From the NCBI GenBank assembly GCA_023101885.1, contig JALPQD010000213.1, positions 1,869,001 to 1,933,000 of the forward strand: a stretch of DNA of 64,000 bases, read 5' to 3'. Position 1 is the stretch's first letter. Each line of letters begins with the position of its first letter. The stretch is from Typhlomys cinereus (taxonomy: Eukaryota > Chordata > Mammalia > Rodentia > Platacanthomyidae). Of the stretch, positions 11,753 through 23,789 are shown piece after piece. Below the pieces are notes generated by a model. It was not told the DNA's origin, made no database searches, and was given only the letters and a program-made list of their open reading frames with translations. A program made the translations under genes and the position numbers.

Positions 11753-12265
11753 CTAGATGCCTATACTGGCAAGAGCCTAGGCCTCTATGATACAAGTGGG
11801 CAAACTTGCAAGTGTGGTGAGTTCCCCTTCTCTGGATCTACACCTGCCCCCAAAGATTCTCTTTGGATGGAGCTGTGTCTCCTGAAATCCTCACTCATCC
11901 ATGGGGAAATGTCAACATGTCAGCTACTGTGTAGATAGATCTGGGGGAAGCAGATCTAATGGCAGTGTGCTTCTAGATGCAGCAACCCTGTGGTAACTGG
12001 AGTGTCCTACCTGGTAGTAACTGTCCCCATCTGTAGGTGCTTAAAAGCTCACCTTTCCCCTCTTCTGCCTGAGTATGGGATGTGGAGTGGTTTTGATGGC
12101 ATGTTTAGGGCTGAACATTCCGGGGTCTCTCCAATGCTCTGCACTCCTGCCAGTTGTGGTTCTTCTTGACTCCCTAATAACTGTACCCCACCAGAGTCAC
12201 CTGGTTTCTTAAAAGGCAAGTGGGAAACCCAGCAATCTAATGCTAAGTGAGAAAGTGAAGTTGGG
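11753..12265. other. Unique sequence, nothing recognised
   Basis: No repeat or coding pattern seen. Confidence 0.4.
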
Positions 12266-12612
12266 GCTGGAGTGATGGCTCAGGGGTAAAAACCTTTGCC
12301 TTGTAAACCAAAGGGAGCTCAGCTCCCAGATCCTTTGTAAAAAACATCAACTAGAAATGGCTGTGACCTGCACTTTTGACTCAGGTAGACAGAGCCTGGG
12401 AAATCCCAGAGCAAAGTTATATGGAGATAGAGTAATTCAGGTGACCCCGAGGTAACCTTTGGATCTCCACAGTCATGCACACTCGGATATCTCTTACACA
12501 TATCCCACATACTCATGCACACATTCACATGACACCTACACATATGTATACACACCCAAACACACATGTATACACACGTATACACACATGCACGTGCTCA
12601 CATGCATGCACA

Positions 12613-12654
<42 letters not shown>

Positions 12655-12670
12655 ACACACATAAACATAC
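12266..12670 (+). repeat. tRNA-derived SINE with long (CA)n tail
   Basis: The head reads 'ggctggagtgatggctcag', and the body shares 'atcccagagcaaagt', 'gagatagagtaattcagg' and 'gatctccacagtcatgcaca' with the SINE at 4812. The tail is a (CA)-rich tract from about 12480 to 12665, including a pure (CA)n block at 12613-12648. Confidence 0.75.
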
Positions 12671-14835
12671 ACACAAAGAAGGAAAACGTGCAATTAAATC
12701 TGATTCTTAACAGAGCTATCTTGTTTCTTGTTTGTCTTAAAGAGGATTGGACTGACAAGCACACACAAACAAAAGGGGTGATGGGCCTGAAACACTTCGC
12801 AAAAAGGACTGTCTATCCAGGGGCTTTCTGTCTATACAGCTGACCATCTATACAGGAGATGACTGTGATACTGCGTGAAGTCACCTGAATACAGCAGCTT
12901 CAAAAATGGCAAGGATGGTGTGAGGGGGCCCCTTGTGGGACTCAGAGATAGGGCAGACCAGTCCCAGAACAAGGACTATAAAGCAAAGGGTGACAGAGGA
13001 CACCTGGGCCAGCTGACTACAGGATCTTGTCGCATAAGGATAGATGAGAAGGAGAGAGGGTACTGGATAAGGAGCAAAAAGGCAAGCGGAAGTGACTCGT
13101 TCATTTCATGTGATGGCAGGGGCTCCTGAGTCCTAAGAGTTTGTAGCACCAGTGGTAGTAAGGAATATTCTCATTTGTTGGGAAAAAATGCAGTCCATCA
13201 CTCTGATATCCTCCATACTTAACCTGCAGTCTCCAGCAACTAAACATAAGCGTGTCCATAGCAGTGGAAAATATGGCAGAGAGTGTATGTTAAGTACTCG
13301 AGCTGGAACAGGAAACACAAGCTTCAAGTTTTGAGTATGGGGTATGGTTGTGCAGGATCACAGACAAAAATGGAGGAAGTGGAAGAGGAGACGTCGACAG
13401 TGTTTGTTATGGGTTTGAATCCATTCAAAGTCACTTAAGTTGTAATAATGAGGTTTATTTAAGCCCCTGGACTTGCTGAAATAATATGGTTAAAACCATG
13501 AGACATTAGGATTGTACTTGCCATAACAGAACCCTTTTGGGCTATTATTAATCTAATCTCATAAGTGCACATAAGACTCAAGCAAGCAAACCAAAACTTT
13601 GAATTTGGTTTACACTAATAGTAAGCATATCTCTTGTGCTTTCCACAGGGATTCTCTGTACCATTAAGCAATTACTTGTGGCTAGAACACCAGCCCACAT
13701 GTCGCTATTTCTGGTTAGGGGATTTTCTTGCCTGCCTGACTAAATCTTCCAATTAAATGCAATGGTACGATGTCCATTTCAAGTCTTCATTTGAAATGCA
13801 CAGTGGAAAGTATTGTTAAGTAAACAGTTTGAGGAGCCACGGACCCACACACATAGATGGGCTGATGTATGTTGTTCTGCCAAAAGGAGTATGCCACTGT
13901 GCAGACAGAGAAGGCGATATCTGCAATGGCAGAGGTGTCTCTATTGACCAGGTCATGCCATCTGAAAGCACCCTCCAATGGTTCCTTGCATTCATCTGGA
14001 GAGTTGTGTTCACATTTGCTTATTTAAAGTTCAAATAAAATTTAAGGGTCAAGTAGGGTCCAAACAACATAGTGAGAGTTCTAACCCAGCATTTACCACA
14101 AATAAGAAAGTTCTGAATGAAACCACTATGCAATGATACCCTCACTTCAACACACCTACATGAAATATACTTCATGTGCAATTGGTTCTTGAACCACTTT
14201 GGATCATTTCAAAGGAAGAACTTTTTTCCCTTTCAGTTCATGGTGACTCAGAGTTGTCATGTCAAATTTCCTTGAATCTAAAACAAAGCACAAAGCAAAA
14301 CAAATGAAAACAAAACAGTAGAGAAACATTATTCCTAATGGTAGGAGCTCAGTCAGGCATGCAGATTATGAAAAGCCCTACATTCGGGTTCAGATTGCAA
14401 TATAACCATCAGCTCTCTTATTTACCAGTATCTCAGGCTCAACTGCACAAAGAAAACAAGTGTTCTTGTCACATAGAGCTATTGTGAAACTCAAATAAAA
14501 TGCACAACTAAAGAACCCACTCACTTAGTGTTATTATTTGTAAGCAGCCGCGTGTTTTGAGTCTTTAAAATTATACGAATGACACTTAAAAACTAATACA
14601 TAAATATTTAAGAAGTTTTATGAGAAGTTATAGATGACATTAGTTCTGGAGTTCTTTAAATATAATAAATAAAGGACCTATGAGATGTTTCCTTGGGTTT
14701 TAATGCACTATCACAGAAGTTACTGGAATCCCTGAAGAAAATATCTCATGGCACTACAACCTGGCAATAAGCAGTGAACTCAAGAGGAGACCCATTATGA
14801 GTCAGAAGGACTTAGCTACTGGTAAGGATGAGTTA
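12671..14835. other. Unique sequence, no gene seen
   Basis: Several open frames of 60-84 residues occur here, but none shows a recognisable domain or coding signature. No repeats were identified in this 2.1-kb stretch apart from short AT-rich patches. Confidence 0.45.
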
Positions 14836-15845
14836 TCAACCTTTATCCATTGATCTATGTGTCTATTTTGGAGCCAGTAGCAGGCTGTTTTTATTACTAT
14901 GGATTTGTAGTATAGATTAAGGTTTGGTATGGTGATACCTCCAGCAGTGTTTTTGTTACTCAGGATTGTTTTTGGTATCCTGGGTCTTTTGTGCTTGCAT
15001 ATAAATTTTGAGATTGTTTGGTCAATTTCATTAAAGAATTGCTTGGGGATTTTGATTGGTATAGTGTTGAATCTGTATATTGCTTTTGGTAGGATGGCCA
15101 TTTTTATGATGTTGATTCTGCTGATCCAGGAACAGCTCTGGTGTCTTCTGTAACTTCTTTCTTTAGGATTTTAAAGTTTTTATTATAAACATCTCTCACT
15201 TCTTTGGTTAGATTTGTATTAAGGTATTTCTTTTTTTTTAGGGGCTATAGTAAATAGGATTTTTTTCTCTTGGGACTTTTTCACTTTTTTCATCCTTGGC
15301 TTATAGGAAGGCCACTGGTTTTTGATTGCTTGTTTTGTAACCTGCCACTCTGCTGAATTTATGGATTAGTTCCAGGAGTTTTCTGGTGGAGTTTTTAGGA
15401 TCACTCAGGTACACAATCATGTCATCTGCAAATAGAGATATCTTGACTTCTTCCTTGCTGATTTGGATCCCTTTTATCTCACTCTCTTGTCTTAAGGCTC
15501 TAGCTAAGACTTCAAGTATAATATTGAATAGAAGTGGTGAGAGTGGACAGCTTTGTCTAGTTCCTGACTAAAGCAGGAATGCTTCAAGTTTTTCCACATT
15601 TAGTACAATCCTTGCTATTGGCTTGTTGTATACAGCTTTTATTATGTTGATATAAGTTCTTTCCATTCCAACTGTCTCTATGGTTTTTATCATAAAAAGA
15701 TGTTGGATCGCGTCAAAAGATTTTTCTGCATCTATCGAGAGTATCACGTGATCTTGGACTTCAGATGGTTTATAGGATTGATTACATTTACTGATTTGCA
15801 TATATTGAACCAACCTTGTGTGCCTGGGATAAAACCTACTTGATC
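14836..15845 (-). mobile_element. LINE-1 ORF2 internal fragment (reverse transcriptase region)
   Basis: The minus strand matches the full-length L1 in this window from about 44135 to 45155. Intact pieces of the reverse transcriptase and thumb are readable at 15568-15813 (around '[11 protein letters not shown]', holding the first catalytic Asp) and 14802-15101 ('[20 protein letters not shown]' onward). Frameshifts and stops separate them. The fragment ends at 14836 inside ORF2, so it has no 3' end of its own on this strand; together with the sense L1 3' UTR-like sequence to its right it looks like the inverted half of a twin-primed insertion. Confidence 0.9.
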
Positions 15846-16290
15846 AAGATATAGTCACAATGTGATTGGACTTTGCCTGACTTGCACAATGGCTGACAAG
15901 TCAATGACTCCCCCCCCCCCAAAGTCTAGCATGGATCACAGGGGGGAAAGCTTCAAGCAATAGGATCCTTAAAGGCAAGGGGAAAAATGGTCATAATAGA
16001 GTTCCCATGCTAGCTAATAGCCCAAGAAGGAGCCCCAAGTTATGCCAATGAGTTCTGAATCCTCACTAGGGTAGAAGACTTACAGAGAAGTTTAGCACCC
16101 ACATAAATGGCTGCTCTGGGAGATGGGAGGGAGGAAGTGATAGGCACCATGCTGGGAGAGGGGGAGAGAGGAAGAGGCATAAGAGGGAAGGGGGAAAGTG
16201 CAATGGGGGACTACAGGGGAGAGGAGGGGAAAAGAGAGGAGGGAGGTACCTATTGAGCTTGTATGATTAGTAAAAAATAAAATGTGTAAT
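15846..16290 (+). mobile_element. LINE-1 3' UTR-like sequence, sense orientation
   Basis: A G-rich polypurine tract at about 16120-16250 is followed by 'gtacctattgagcttgtatg' and an AATAAAA-type end. The same order of elements occurs, reverse-complemented, at 63118-63260 and at 32950-33060. This is the typical layout of a rodent L1 3' UTR. A C10 run lies at 15910-15919. Exact limits are uncertain. Confidence 0.6.
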
Positions 16291-16369
16291 AAGAAAGGAT
16301 AGGTCATGAACATTTGAATTGGATGAGTATAGACATTGTCTATAAGTCACAAAGTAGAAAGAAAAATGG

Positions 16370-16622
16370 GTGCCATTGGAGATAATTAAAGTGAAGTAAG
16401 CCAATTCCAGCAATACTCATATTGTATATTTTCTCTTCTTTGTAGTTCTTGAATTTTATGCAGAGACATAACATCATGTGTGTAAAGATCACATGCAAGT
16501 AGAATGACAGCTGATTAGATAACCAAGGAAAGGGGACAAAATGGAAGGTTGAGGTTAGAAGGGGAATATGATCAACATGAAATATGCACACATATGAAAA
16601 CTTTAAAACAATAAATAAATGG
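16370..16622 (+). mobile_element. Old LINE-1 3' end (ORF2 tail and 3' UTR)
   Basis: The sequence 'gtgaagtaagccaattccag' resembles the end of L1 ORF2 ('SEVSQTQ'), followed by 'tagttcttgaattttatgca', 'gggaatatgatcaacatgaa' and an AATAAATAAAT tail. This pattern is familiar from old rodent L1 (Lx-like) 3' UTRs. It is heavily diverged. Confidence 0.5.
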
Positions 16623-17640
16623 AAAGTTTCAAAATAACTCATCTACACCTCTGTACTATACTTACATCGTTCAAATAACTCCAAATCTCTGCTTTTATTT
16701 TAAATGGATAGAAATAACTTTTTGTCTGACTTTTGACACCATCAAATCCTAGGTAAGATGATGCAAAATTTATGTTGTCTTCAACTTCATTATATCCTAT
16801 GTAATTTCTTGCTTGCTGATAATCACCTGTAATCTGAATTCTGTACTGATGTCTCTCTGAGGAGTCTAGAATTCTAGAAGAGACTACTGTTTTCCTAAAG
16901 ACCCTAGGAAATTAAAGGAGAGGAGAAAAGACAAAATGCTTCTTAAATACCAGATAGAACTTATAGTTAAATAAACTCTTCTAACATACAATTAAGCATA
17001 CTTAACTCACGTGCTTTCTCTCATTTTCTTAGAGAGAATTGAGTCTCTCAGGGTGATTATTTCTTGAGATCTGCTCTTACCTGTGGAGACACATGATAGG
17101 CCAACTTTTGTGCAAGACTTGTGGTTGTGGGCTTCCCTGAAGTGAGTTCTTGGGTGTGCAGCCCCATCATGCCCAGTACTGTCAGGCAGCACCCCTCCCT
17201 GCCCGTGAGCTCTTATATTCTCGTGGCCCTTCTTTGAGAAACTTCTCTGAGCCTTGGGATGTAGAAGCGGTGATTTTAATTTCCTGCTTACAGCTGAGCA
17301 CTCCACAGTCCCCTATTCTCCCAGTTTATCCAATTGTGGATAAACATCTTCCATTGCATGAAGCTACTTCTTGGTCACATGCTGAGAGCTTCTTTAATTC
17401 CAGAGACTCAGGAGAAGGGAAGCTTCGCTAATCAATGATTTAGCCAACCCAAAGTTGATAAGACAACTGCTAATGTAGATATCCCAGATGAAACACAGAG
17501 GATCACACATGCGAAAAGGCATAAATGTAGGAGGAAGTCTGGCTGAAGGGAGAAAGTATGAAGTGGAACAGGAACAGAGGTGCGAGTGGGCAACAAGGGG
17601 CAAATACACATAGATTCAATGCAGTTATGTGCGAACATGC
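16623..17640. other. Unique sequence, no gene seen
   Basis: Short open frames only. No repeat assigned. Confidence 0.4.
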
Positions 17641-18069
17641 CAAGAAGGAAGGAAAGAGAAGGAGGAGGAGAGGAGAAGGAAGAGAAGGAAGGGAGGAGAA
17701 GGAGGGGAGGAAGAAAAGGAGGAGGAGGAAAAGGAAGATGAGGAGGATGAGGATGAGGAGGATAAGGAGGAGGAGAATGTGGGGAGGAGAAAGAGGGGGA
17801 AGAGAAGGAGGATGAGGAGAAGGAGGAGGAGAAGGAGGAGGAGGAGGATGAGGAGGAAGAGTGAGCGGAGGAGAAGACAACAAGAGAAGGAGGAGAAAGA
17901 GGAGGAGGAGCAGGAGTAGGGGGAAGGGGGGCGAGGAAGTTGGAGGGGATGAGGGAAGCAGAGGCGGTGAGGAGAGAAGGAAGTACGGTAGGAGCAGAAG
18001 GAGGAGGCGGAGCAGACAGGAGAGGTGGGAGTCGGAGAGGGACGGCAAGAGGAGTGGGACGGAGGAGAC
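17641..18069. repeat. (GGA)n/(GAA)n polypurine tract
   Basis: About 430 bp of nearly uninterrupted purine on the + strand, mainly GGA and GAG triplets with few pyrimidines. The overlapping Arg/Glu/Lys-rich (+) and Ser/Leu/Pro-rich (-) open frames are artefacts. Homopurine mirror-repeat tracts of this length can adopt triplex (H-DNA) structures. Confidence 0.9.
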
Positions 18070-19159
18070 ATGTTATCGGAGGAGGCGGCTTCTCGTGAGG
18101 ATAGCCAGATAGTGCTCAGAGAGAGTCAGTGTTTTAAGGGAGTGACACACTTGAAGGGCATTGTGGAACCCTGGCCCCAGTCATTCTTTTGCGTTTCTGG
18201 CTGCTGTGAAGAGAGCCGCTTGCTCACAGTCATTCCTGCCATCCATCATGTGTTCCTCATCACAGGCGGGTCCACGGCCGTGGAGCCAACCCATGGACGA
18301 CCAAAGCCACAGCCACAGCTTTCCTGCTTCCAGATAGTCACTCACCGCCATGAGCTCACACGCAGCTCCCTCTCGGCACTACAATATTTTTTTGGAGGGG
18401 GGTTGTTTAATTGTTTACTTTAAAAGACAAATCCTATACATTCATTCCAGTCTTGCTTCTTAAAAGCAGGGGTTATATATTCAGTGACCAAAGTTCTTGG
18501 GGTGGGGAAAAGGGTCGATAAAATGAGATGAACACTATTTGCCATTGTAAAATTTCATAACGATTTCTTCCCACTTCTTCACCAAACTAAAAGCCTTGCT
18601 CTTTCCCTTAGAGTCTGGCCAAATGGGAAACTGCTGGACCCACGGCTGAGCTGCCAAAGCTGGAGGCATTGACCCTGTGCCTTCCTAATAGATCCACAAA
18701 GTGCTTTGTTCCTGGAAATCATCTGATGAGCAGTTCGGAGCAATTGTATATCTTGTTAAAGCAGCAGAAGTGCCACGAAATGAACTAAAATCTCCCTGCG
18801 GAGTTGCTGTTTCAAATGCCAAGAGCAGCCTCAGCTTCCAACAAATTCACGGTCCAGTCCTGGGTAGTCATGTTCCGTCCTAACAGGGGTTAAGTGAGAA
18901 ATATGGACCTGCTCTGAAGTGTCTTTTGAGAGCACGACACGCTCTGACCATCAGGGGTGGGGGAGAAGGGATTCCTCCTCAGCCCTTTGCCACTGGACCA
19001 CAGCCAGAAGAAGTCAGGTGGAGAGGCCCTGGCATCTCACAGCCAGAGGCAGGACTGTGACTGCAGCACCTTGGCTCTGGCCACTTTGGAAGGTGAGGAC
19101 GCTGCTGTGCTGTGGATAGCTATTGGGAAGGAAAACAGCTCATTTTTTTTACACGTACA
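18070..19159. other. Mostly unique sequence; possible regulatory stretch at 18560-18900
   Basis: The part at 18190-18320 ('ttctggctgctgtgaagaga' ... 'ggacgaccaaagccac') looks like the internal part of an old dispersed rodent repeat. A G-rich patch (TTTGGAGGGGGG) lies near 18392. The part at 18560-18900 is repeat-free with retained CpGs and might be conserved; this is inference from composition only. No coding gene. Confidence 0.35.
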
Positions 19160-19460
19160 GCTTCCTGTCTATGGCTCTACCTCTATTTCTATGCCCCTGT
19201 ATGTCTATCTATCATCTATCATCTACCAAACTTTATCTATTGCCGATCTAGCTTCTACCATTTAAGTATCATCTATATATGTACCTACCTATCTAAGCAA
19301 CATAGTTCTTTCCTATTAAAATTTTCTGTTGATGTTAGTCTCCCCTGCCATCTTCTTCTCCTCTTTTTCCTTCTCCTCCTCTATTCTTTGCTCCTCTTTT
19401 TTCCTCCCCATGACTCTTCCCTCATCCCCCCTCTTGTCCTCACCATCTCTCCTTCCGTCC
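19160..19460. repeat. (CTAT)n-like and CT-rich low-complexity sequence
   Basis: Imperfect CTATCTATCAT steps at about 19185-19300 are followed by a pyrimidine-rich TTCTCC tract at about 19345-19460. The Ser/Leu/Phe-rich open frames here are low complexity. Confidence 0.7.
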
Positions 19461-20259
19461 TGTGGACTGTGGATTCTGCCATGTCACTTACACAAATGTT
19501 GCTCCATTTCTCCATGAGGTAACTGCATCTACACTCAGGAAGTGGAGCCACACATGTTGGTGCTCAGCTCACTTTCTCTTTGTTGGTAATTCAAGAAGAG
19601 AAGCCCATGGAATGATGCTACCAGCCTTTGGGGTGGGTTTCCTCGCCTCAGTTACCCCCAAGTAGAAAATCCCTTACAGATATATACAAACTAGAAACTC
19701 CCTTACGACTATGCCCAAGGATTTATTACCTAGGTGATACCAAGCAGGCGATCAGTAAAGGTCTCTCTTTAGCGTGCAGGCTGAATGGAAGACACGTTTG
19801 CTTCCTTCCTTTGCTATGACGGATCCCACTCTTTCAGAACATGCTCAGTGCAGCATCCTGGCATCCTGGCATGCTTCTTGCTGGCTCTCAAGTATGCAAC
19901 TTGCAATAGAGACCTAAAATGACACGTGGTCAAGTTTGCTTCTGTCTGTTCCACAGTGAAAATTCACATTGACTGACGCTTGTCTTCGGATGTGCTGACC
20001 TTGTGTCGCTGAACATCTTGGACCTAAGAGACATGTCCCCATCAGAGCCTTGCTCTGTAATGCTTGTCTACTATGTCTGTCTTTTCTCCTGACAGCACAG
20101 AATCTTCACTTATCCTTACTAACTGACTACTTAACACCCTTTAGTAATATAACAGAAGCACTTAGCATATTTTGAAACACCACGAAAATGCCACTAGAAA
20201 CCTTTCACAATTTTGAGTCTATAGCCTAGCAGTTGTGATATAAATAGAAGACTTAAGTC
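19461..20259. other. Unique sequence, nothing recognised
   Basis: A short direct repeat 'gcatcctg' lies near 19853. Otherwise no repeat or gene is recognised. Confidence 0.4.
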
Positions 20260-20600
20260 ATGGAAATGGCTCAGCTGATGTGACAATTAGACACAACTGA
20301 GGGCTGAGCCTTTGGGTACATTCATGAAGAACTGCTATTTAAGGCAAGTCCTGAGCAAGTCCGTGGGAAATTATTTAGTTGATATAGGAAGACCCAGTCT
20401 ACAGTAAATAGGACCATCCTCCAGATAGGTAGATAAGATGGAGAGAGTGGTTTAGTGCTGTAACAGACCAGCCAGTTCCTATAGATGTGGTGTGACCAGT
20501 TTCCTAAGCCCCTGATTTTGGTATGAACTTTCTTGTCTCATTGGTGCAGCATAGTTGGGAATTGTAAGCTGTATTAAAGCCCTTATTCTCTTTAGCTGCT
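20260..20600 (+). repeat. Old dispersed retroelement-like repeat, copy A
   Basis: The skeleton 'gacacaactgag', 'gtgggaaattatttagttga', 'ggaagaccca', 'gatggagagagtgg', 'gatgtggtgtgaccag', 'cctgattttggtatgaac' and 'ttgtaagctgtattaaagcc' is shared in order with copies at 23790, 26545, 51015 and, inverted, 56560. It is diverged. The end resembles rodent MaLR-type LTRs ('aagccaaataaaccctttc'), but I do not assign a family. Confidence 0.6.
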
Positions 20601-20639
20601 TGAGGATTATATTCAACTGACAATGGGAAAATGAAATGC

Positions 20640-20800
20640 AGATCGAAATGGTGCTTGCATGCAAAATCTGATGACCTGAGGTTGATCTCTAGAGCCCACG
20701 TGGTAGAAGGAGGGAACTGACTTCTGAAAGTTTCCCCCTGACCTCTGTGCAACTTGGCATACAGGCACACATGTGCCCCACTCAAAGAAAATACACTGTG
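20640..20800 (+). repeat. tRNA-derived SINE, 5'-truncated
   Basis: The sequence 'ctgatgacctgaggttgatc', 'agagcccacgtggtagaagg' and 'aactgacttctgaaagt' followed by 'cctgacctctgtgcaact' is the rodent B2/B3-type SINE body pattern. Confidence 0.7.
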
Positions 20801-20965
20801 GGTGACCTCGGTCATGTCTGTCTCCTGTCCACTAGACAGAAAATTAATTTAGTATTTCTACCTTTAAGAATGGCTTATATTTGCATCTTGAATAAGGAAC
20901 AAGGTTATCAATTACTGAAAAACACACTCTACTTACTCTTCTTTTATTTACATGCCTGTGTGCAT

Positions 20966-20968
20966 ATG

Positions 20969-21009
<41 letters not shown>

Positions 21010-21160
21010 GGAATACACATCATGAGGTCCATGTGGAAGTCAGAGACAATTTATCAGAGTTGGTTCTCTCCTTACACAATGTCCGTTCCAAGGATCAAAT
21101 GCAGACCACCAGACTTGGGGGCAAACATTTTTACAGGCTGAGCCATCTCCTTACCTCTAA
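20966..21160 (-). repeat. tRNA-derived SINE preceded by (GT)n
   Basis: A (GT)n block at about 20971-21008 is followed by the complement of a SINE: 'gaggtccatgtggaagtcag', 'gttggttctctccttacac', then a head at 'aggctgagccatctccttac' near 21135. In minus-strand reading order this is head, body and CA-rich tail. Confidence 0.7.
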
Positions 21161-21464
21161 AGCTCTTTTTCTTCTATTGGTAAGATTCACTTTTTGTCTG
21201 CAGTAATCTATAAGTGGGACGAGAAAACACACAAGTCGGTCACTTAATGAAATCATTTCATTCTGAAGTCTAAACTCACCATTAACCTCTGAAACAATTA
21301 ATTAAAGTGACTTTAGTTGTGGGAGTGTGTAGAAATCTAGACTTCTACTAGTGACTTACAATCCAATCTGGAATCCAATTAAAACTGAAAGATGCTTAAA
21401 CAGGTGCTATAGAATTAGAAAGAAAGCCCCGATGAATTTGGTCAAAACTTTGCCTCTTTTTTAG
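21161..21464. other. Unique sequence, nothing recognised
   Basis: AT-rich sequence with AATTAATTAAA near 21296; no repeat or gene. Confidence 0.4.
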
Positions 21465-21720
21465 CTATCTTCTTTACACAATCTCTGCTTTAGTGTTTGA
21501 AGCAGAGTCTCTTGCTGCTTCTGAAGCTCACCTATTCAGCTTGACTAGCTAGCCAGCAAACCCCAGGGATTTGTCTGTCTCTGCTTCCACAGTGCTACAG
21601 TTACAGGTATGATCCACCAGGTCTGGGTTTTTATATGGGTGCTGGGCTTTGAACTCATGTCTTTAGACTTGCACAACCAACCCTTTTTCTATTGGGTCAA
21701 CTCATCTACCTCAGCACAAT
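21465..21720 (-). repeat. tRNA/7SL composite SINE (B4-like)
   Basis: The + strand shows 'cacctattcagcttgactag', 'cccagggatttgtctgtctc', 'cagtgctacagttacaggta', 'tgggtgctgggctttgaact' and 'gggtcaactcatctacc'. This is the complement of a tRNA-like head joined to a B1-like body, as in B4-type rodent composites. Related copies lie at 28790 and 58100. It is diverged. Confidence 0.6.
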
Positions 21721-22572
21721 GTTGCATTAGCTACAGCCCCAAAGTAGCAGAGTAAAAGGACCATGAACTGAAACCTATAAAACTGTGAGCCAGCATGAAC
21801 CTTTCTTTCTGGAAAGTTGATCACTCCAAGTGTACGTCACAGTGGTGGAAGATGATTGGCAAACGTCTTGGAGGAGAAAGGAGCCAGAACACTTGTATGA
21901 GGTAAGAGGACTCTCCTCTAAGATCATGTCTATGGAAAAATATTAAGGTGAACATAGATGGACATACCAAACAGAAATATTGAAATGCTCTGTCTTTTAT
22001 ATCAGTCACTTTCTTTTAGGTTAGATTGTTGACATGTTAAGCTCAGTACACCCAGTCACACATGAATTATTGTGGTTTGATATACAGTATTGTTTCAGTT
22101 AGAATTTACAATGGTAAGAAAAAATTTAAAAAGATTTCATAGGAAAAAGTGACATTTTTTTACTTACTGTTATTATTTTTACCTACTGTTAATGACTTTT
22201 ACCCTAAAGCACACGCAGAGGACTGGTATTTCTGCAGTGGGCTCTGTAATCACTTGGGCCACTGAAATAATCATGAAACTAATGGGCACTGTTAGGAGGG
22301 GCAGTTGTGAAATGCTACTGAACCAGAGCCCAGGACCACTGAGCAGCATCTTCTTGGGTGGGAGGGAGGCAAGACAAAGGGAGTGAGCTACCTTTGGGAG
22401 GGAAGGGTCTTGAGGCTCAAGCTTCTTGAAAGCCTCACCTCTGGGCTTAGGAGGTTGTTTGGCCAGTACAGGAAACTCTGTGAAAACCAATGATCTATTT
22501 ATCCCTAGAGCTCATGTAAATTATAAAGAAAGAACTGACTTCACAAAGTTCTCCTTTGACCTTCATAGAGAG

Positions 22573-22575
<3 letters not shown>
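21721..22575. other. Unique sequence with a fragment of a dispersed repeat
   Basis: At 21725-21830 'ggaccatgaactgaaaccta' and 'actgtgagcc' resemble the 3' part of the old dispersed repeat or MaLR-type ends. No gene in the remainder. Confidence 0.35.

Positions 22576-22632
<57 letters not shown>
22576..22632. repeat. (CA)n microsatellite
   Basis: A pure (AC)n run of about 56 bp, followed by short degenerate CA sequence up to about 22660. The His-Thr-rich open frame across it is an artefact. Confidence 0.95.
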
Positions 22633-22634
<2 letters not shown>

Positions 22635-23104
22635 CTCATGCACACACACTCACACACATAAAATCATGCTCCATGGTGCAAGGCTAAACAAAGCCATTCT
22701 CCTCATGGTGTTCACAAAGCTACAATACAGAACAGAATCATCCAGAGTTTCAATAGTTCATCCAAAAAAATATACTCAGAATAACATAAGTCCTTCTACA
22801 AGGATGTTCCATTACCTCCCCAAAATCTCATCCTCTAGGGATCAAGCCTGTGGCACATGAGATCTTTGGGAAACATTACAGATCCAAACTACAATAGTAA
22901 GTGCAGCTTTTCACTTGTGGAATTTACCATCAACACTTTCACATCACTCTCTCATCATTTAGGGTGCTCCCTCTCCCCCAGTCTTTCATTTCTACCCAAC
23001 ACTTTTTGTTCTGACCCGTTTGATAAACTGTCTACTCAGGAAATAATGCCTTCTTCAAAGGCATTAAAGCTGTCTGGAGACCATTTGGTTCTCGTGATTG
23101 TCTC
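22633..23104. other. Unique sequence, nothing recognised
   Basis: No gene or repeat assigned. Confidence 0.4.
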
Positions 23105-23222
23105 CTACAAAGAAGAAGAAGGAGGAGGAGGAAGAAGAGTAAGAAGAAGGGAAGAGGAGGTAAAGAAAGAGGAGGAAGAGGAGAAAAAAAGAAGAGGAGG
23201 AGGAGGGGAAAAAAAGAAGAAC
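23105..23222. repeat. (GAA)n/(GGA)n polypurine tract
   Basis: About 118 bp of GAA, GGA and AAAAGA steps on the + strand, with only rare pyrimidines. Confidence 0.85.
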
Positions 23223-23789
23223 ATTCTTGCCTTCAAGGAATGTAAAGTGACAGGAGAGTAAATCAGTTGGTGGTCTGAGTGCAGGATGGAAAGATCTGAG
23301 AATGAAATGTGCGTGCAGCTCGCTGTCCTGGAGAAGACTTATGAGTCATGGTTGGCAATGGCAGCACAAATAAAATCTCTTGTCACTTTGCTTGATCAAT
23401 GAGAGCACTTCTAACAAGTACAAGATGGGTGTAAACCCTGTGCTACGATGCATCGCTTGCACGCTGCTCTCAGACAAGCAGTCCAACTTCTCTTTGCGTT
23501 CACCTACCTGTCAGTGTGTTGTGGCGCCTTCGGGAGAAGGCGGGCTCACAAACATCCTGGGAATCCCTCTTCCCACTTAATGGCAACTCCAAGAGGTGGG
23601 GTGTAGCTGTAAAAGAAAGAAGGGAAGATAGTGGATTGTAAAGAATAATGATAATAATAATAGTGATACTGCAAATAAAATGCAAAAGGATAAGTGGCTG
23701 TCCATTTGGCTCATGCCTTTTACTCTGCATTTCCCATCATGGTCTCAAATGAGGATGTAAAAATGCTCAGAGCTTTTGGGTCAGTTAGA
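23223..23789. other. Unique sequence, nothing recognised
   Basis: Includes a short AATAATGATAATAATAAT low-complexity patch at about 23642-23662. No coding gene. Confidence 0.4.

Noticed and set aside
12671..14835. Several 60-84 residue open frames in otherwise unique sequence
   Set aside because: Their length is expected by chance, with no domain, no splice-site pattern and no codon bias visible.
14812..16300. Possible TSD around the inverted L1 pieces ('agaaggactta' versus 'agaaaggatag')
   Set aside because: Several mismatches over 11 bases in A/G-rich sequence is not better than chance.
17503..18112. Ser/Leu/Pro-rich and Arg/Glu-rich open frames of up to 181 residues
   Set aside because: Low-complexity translations of the (GGA)n polypurine tract.
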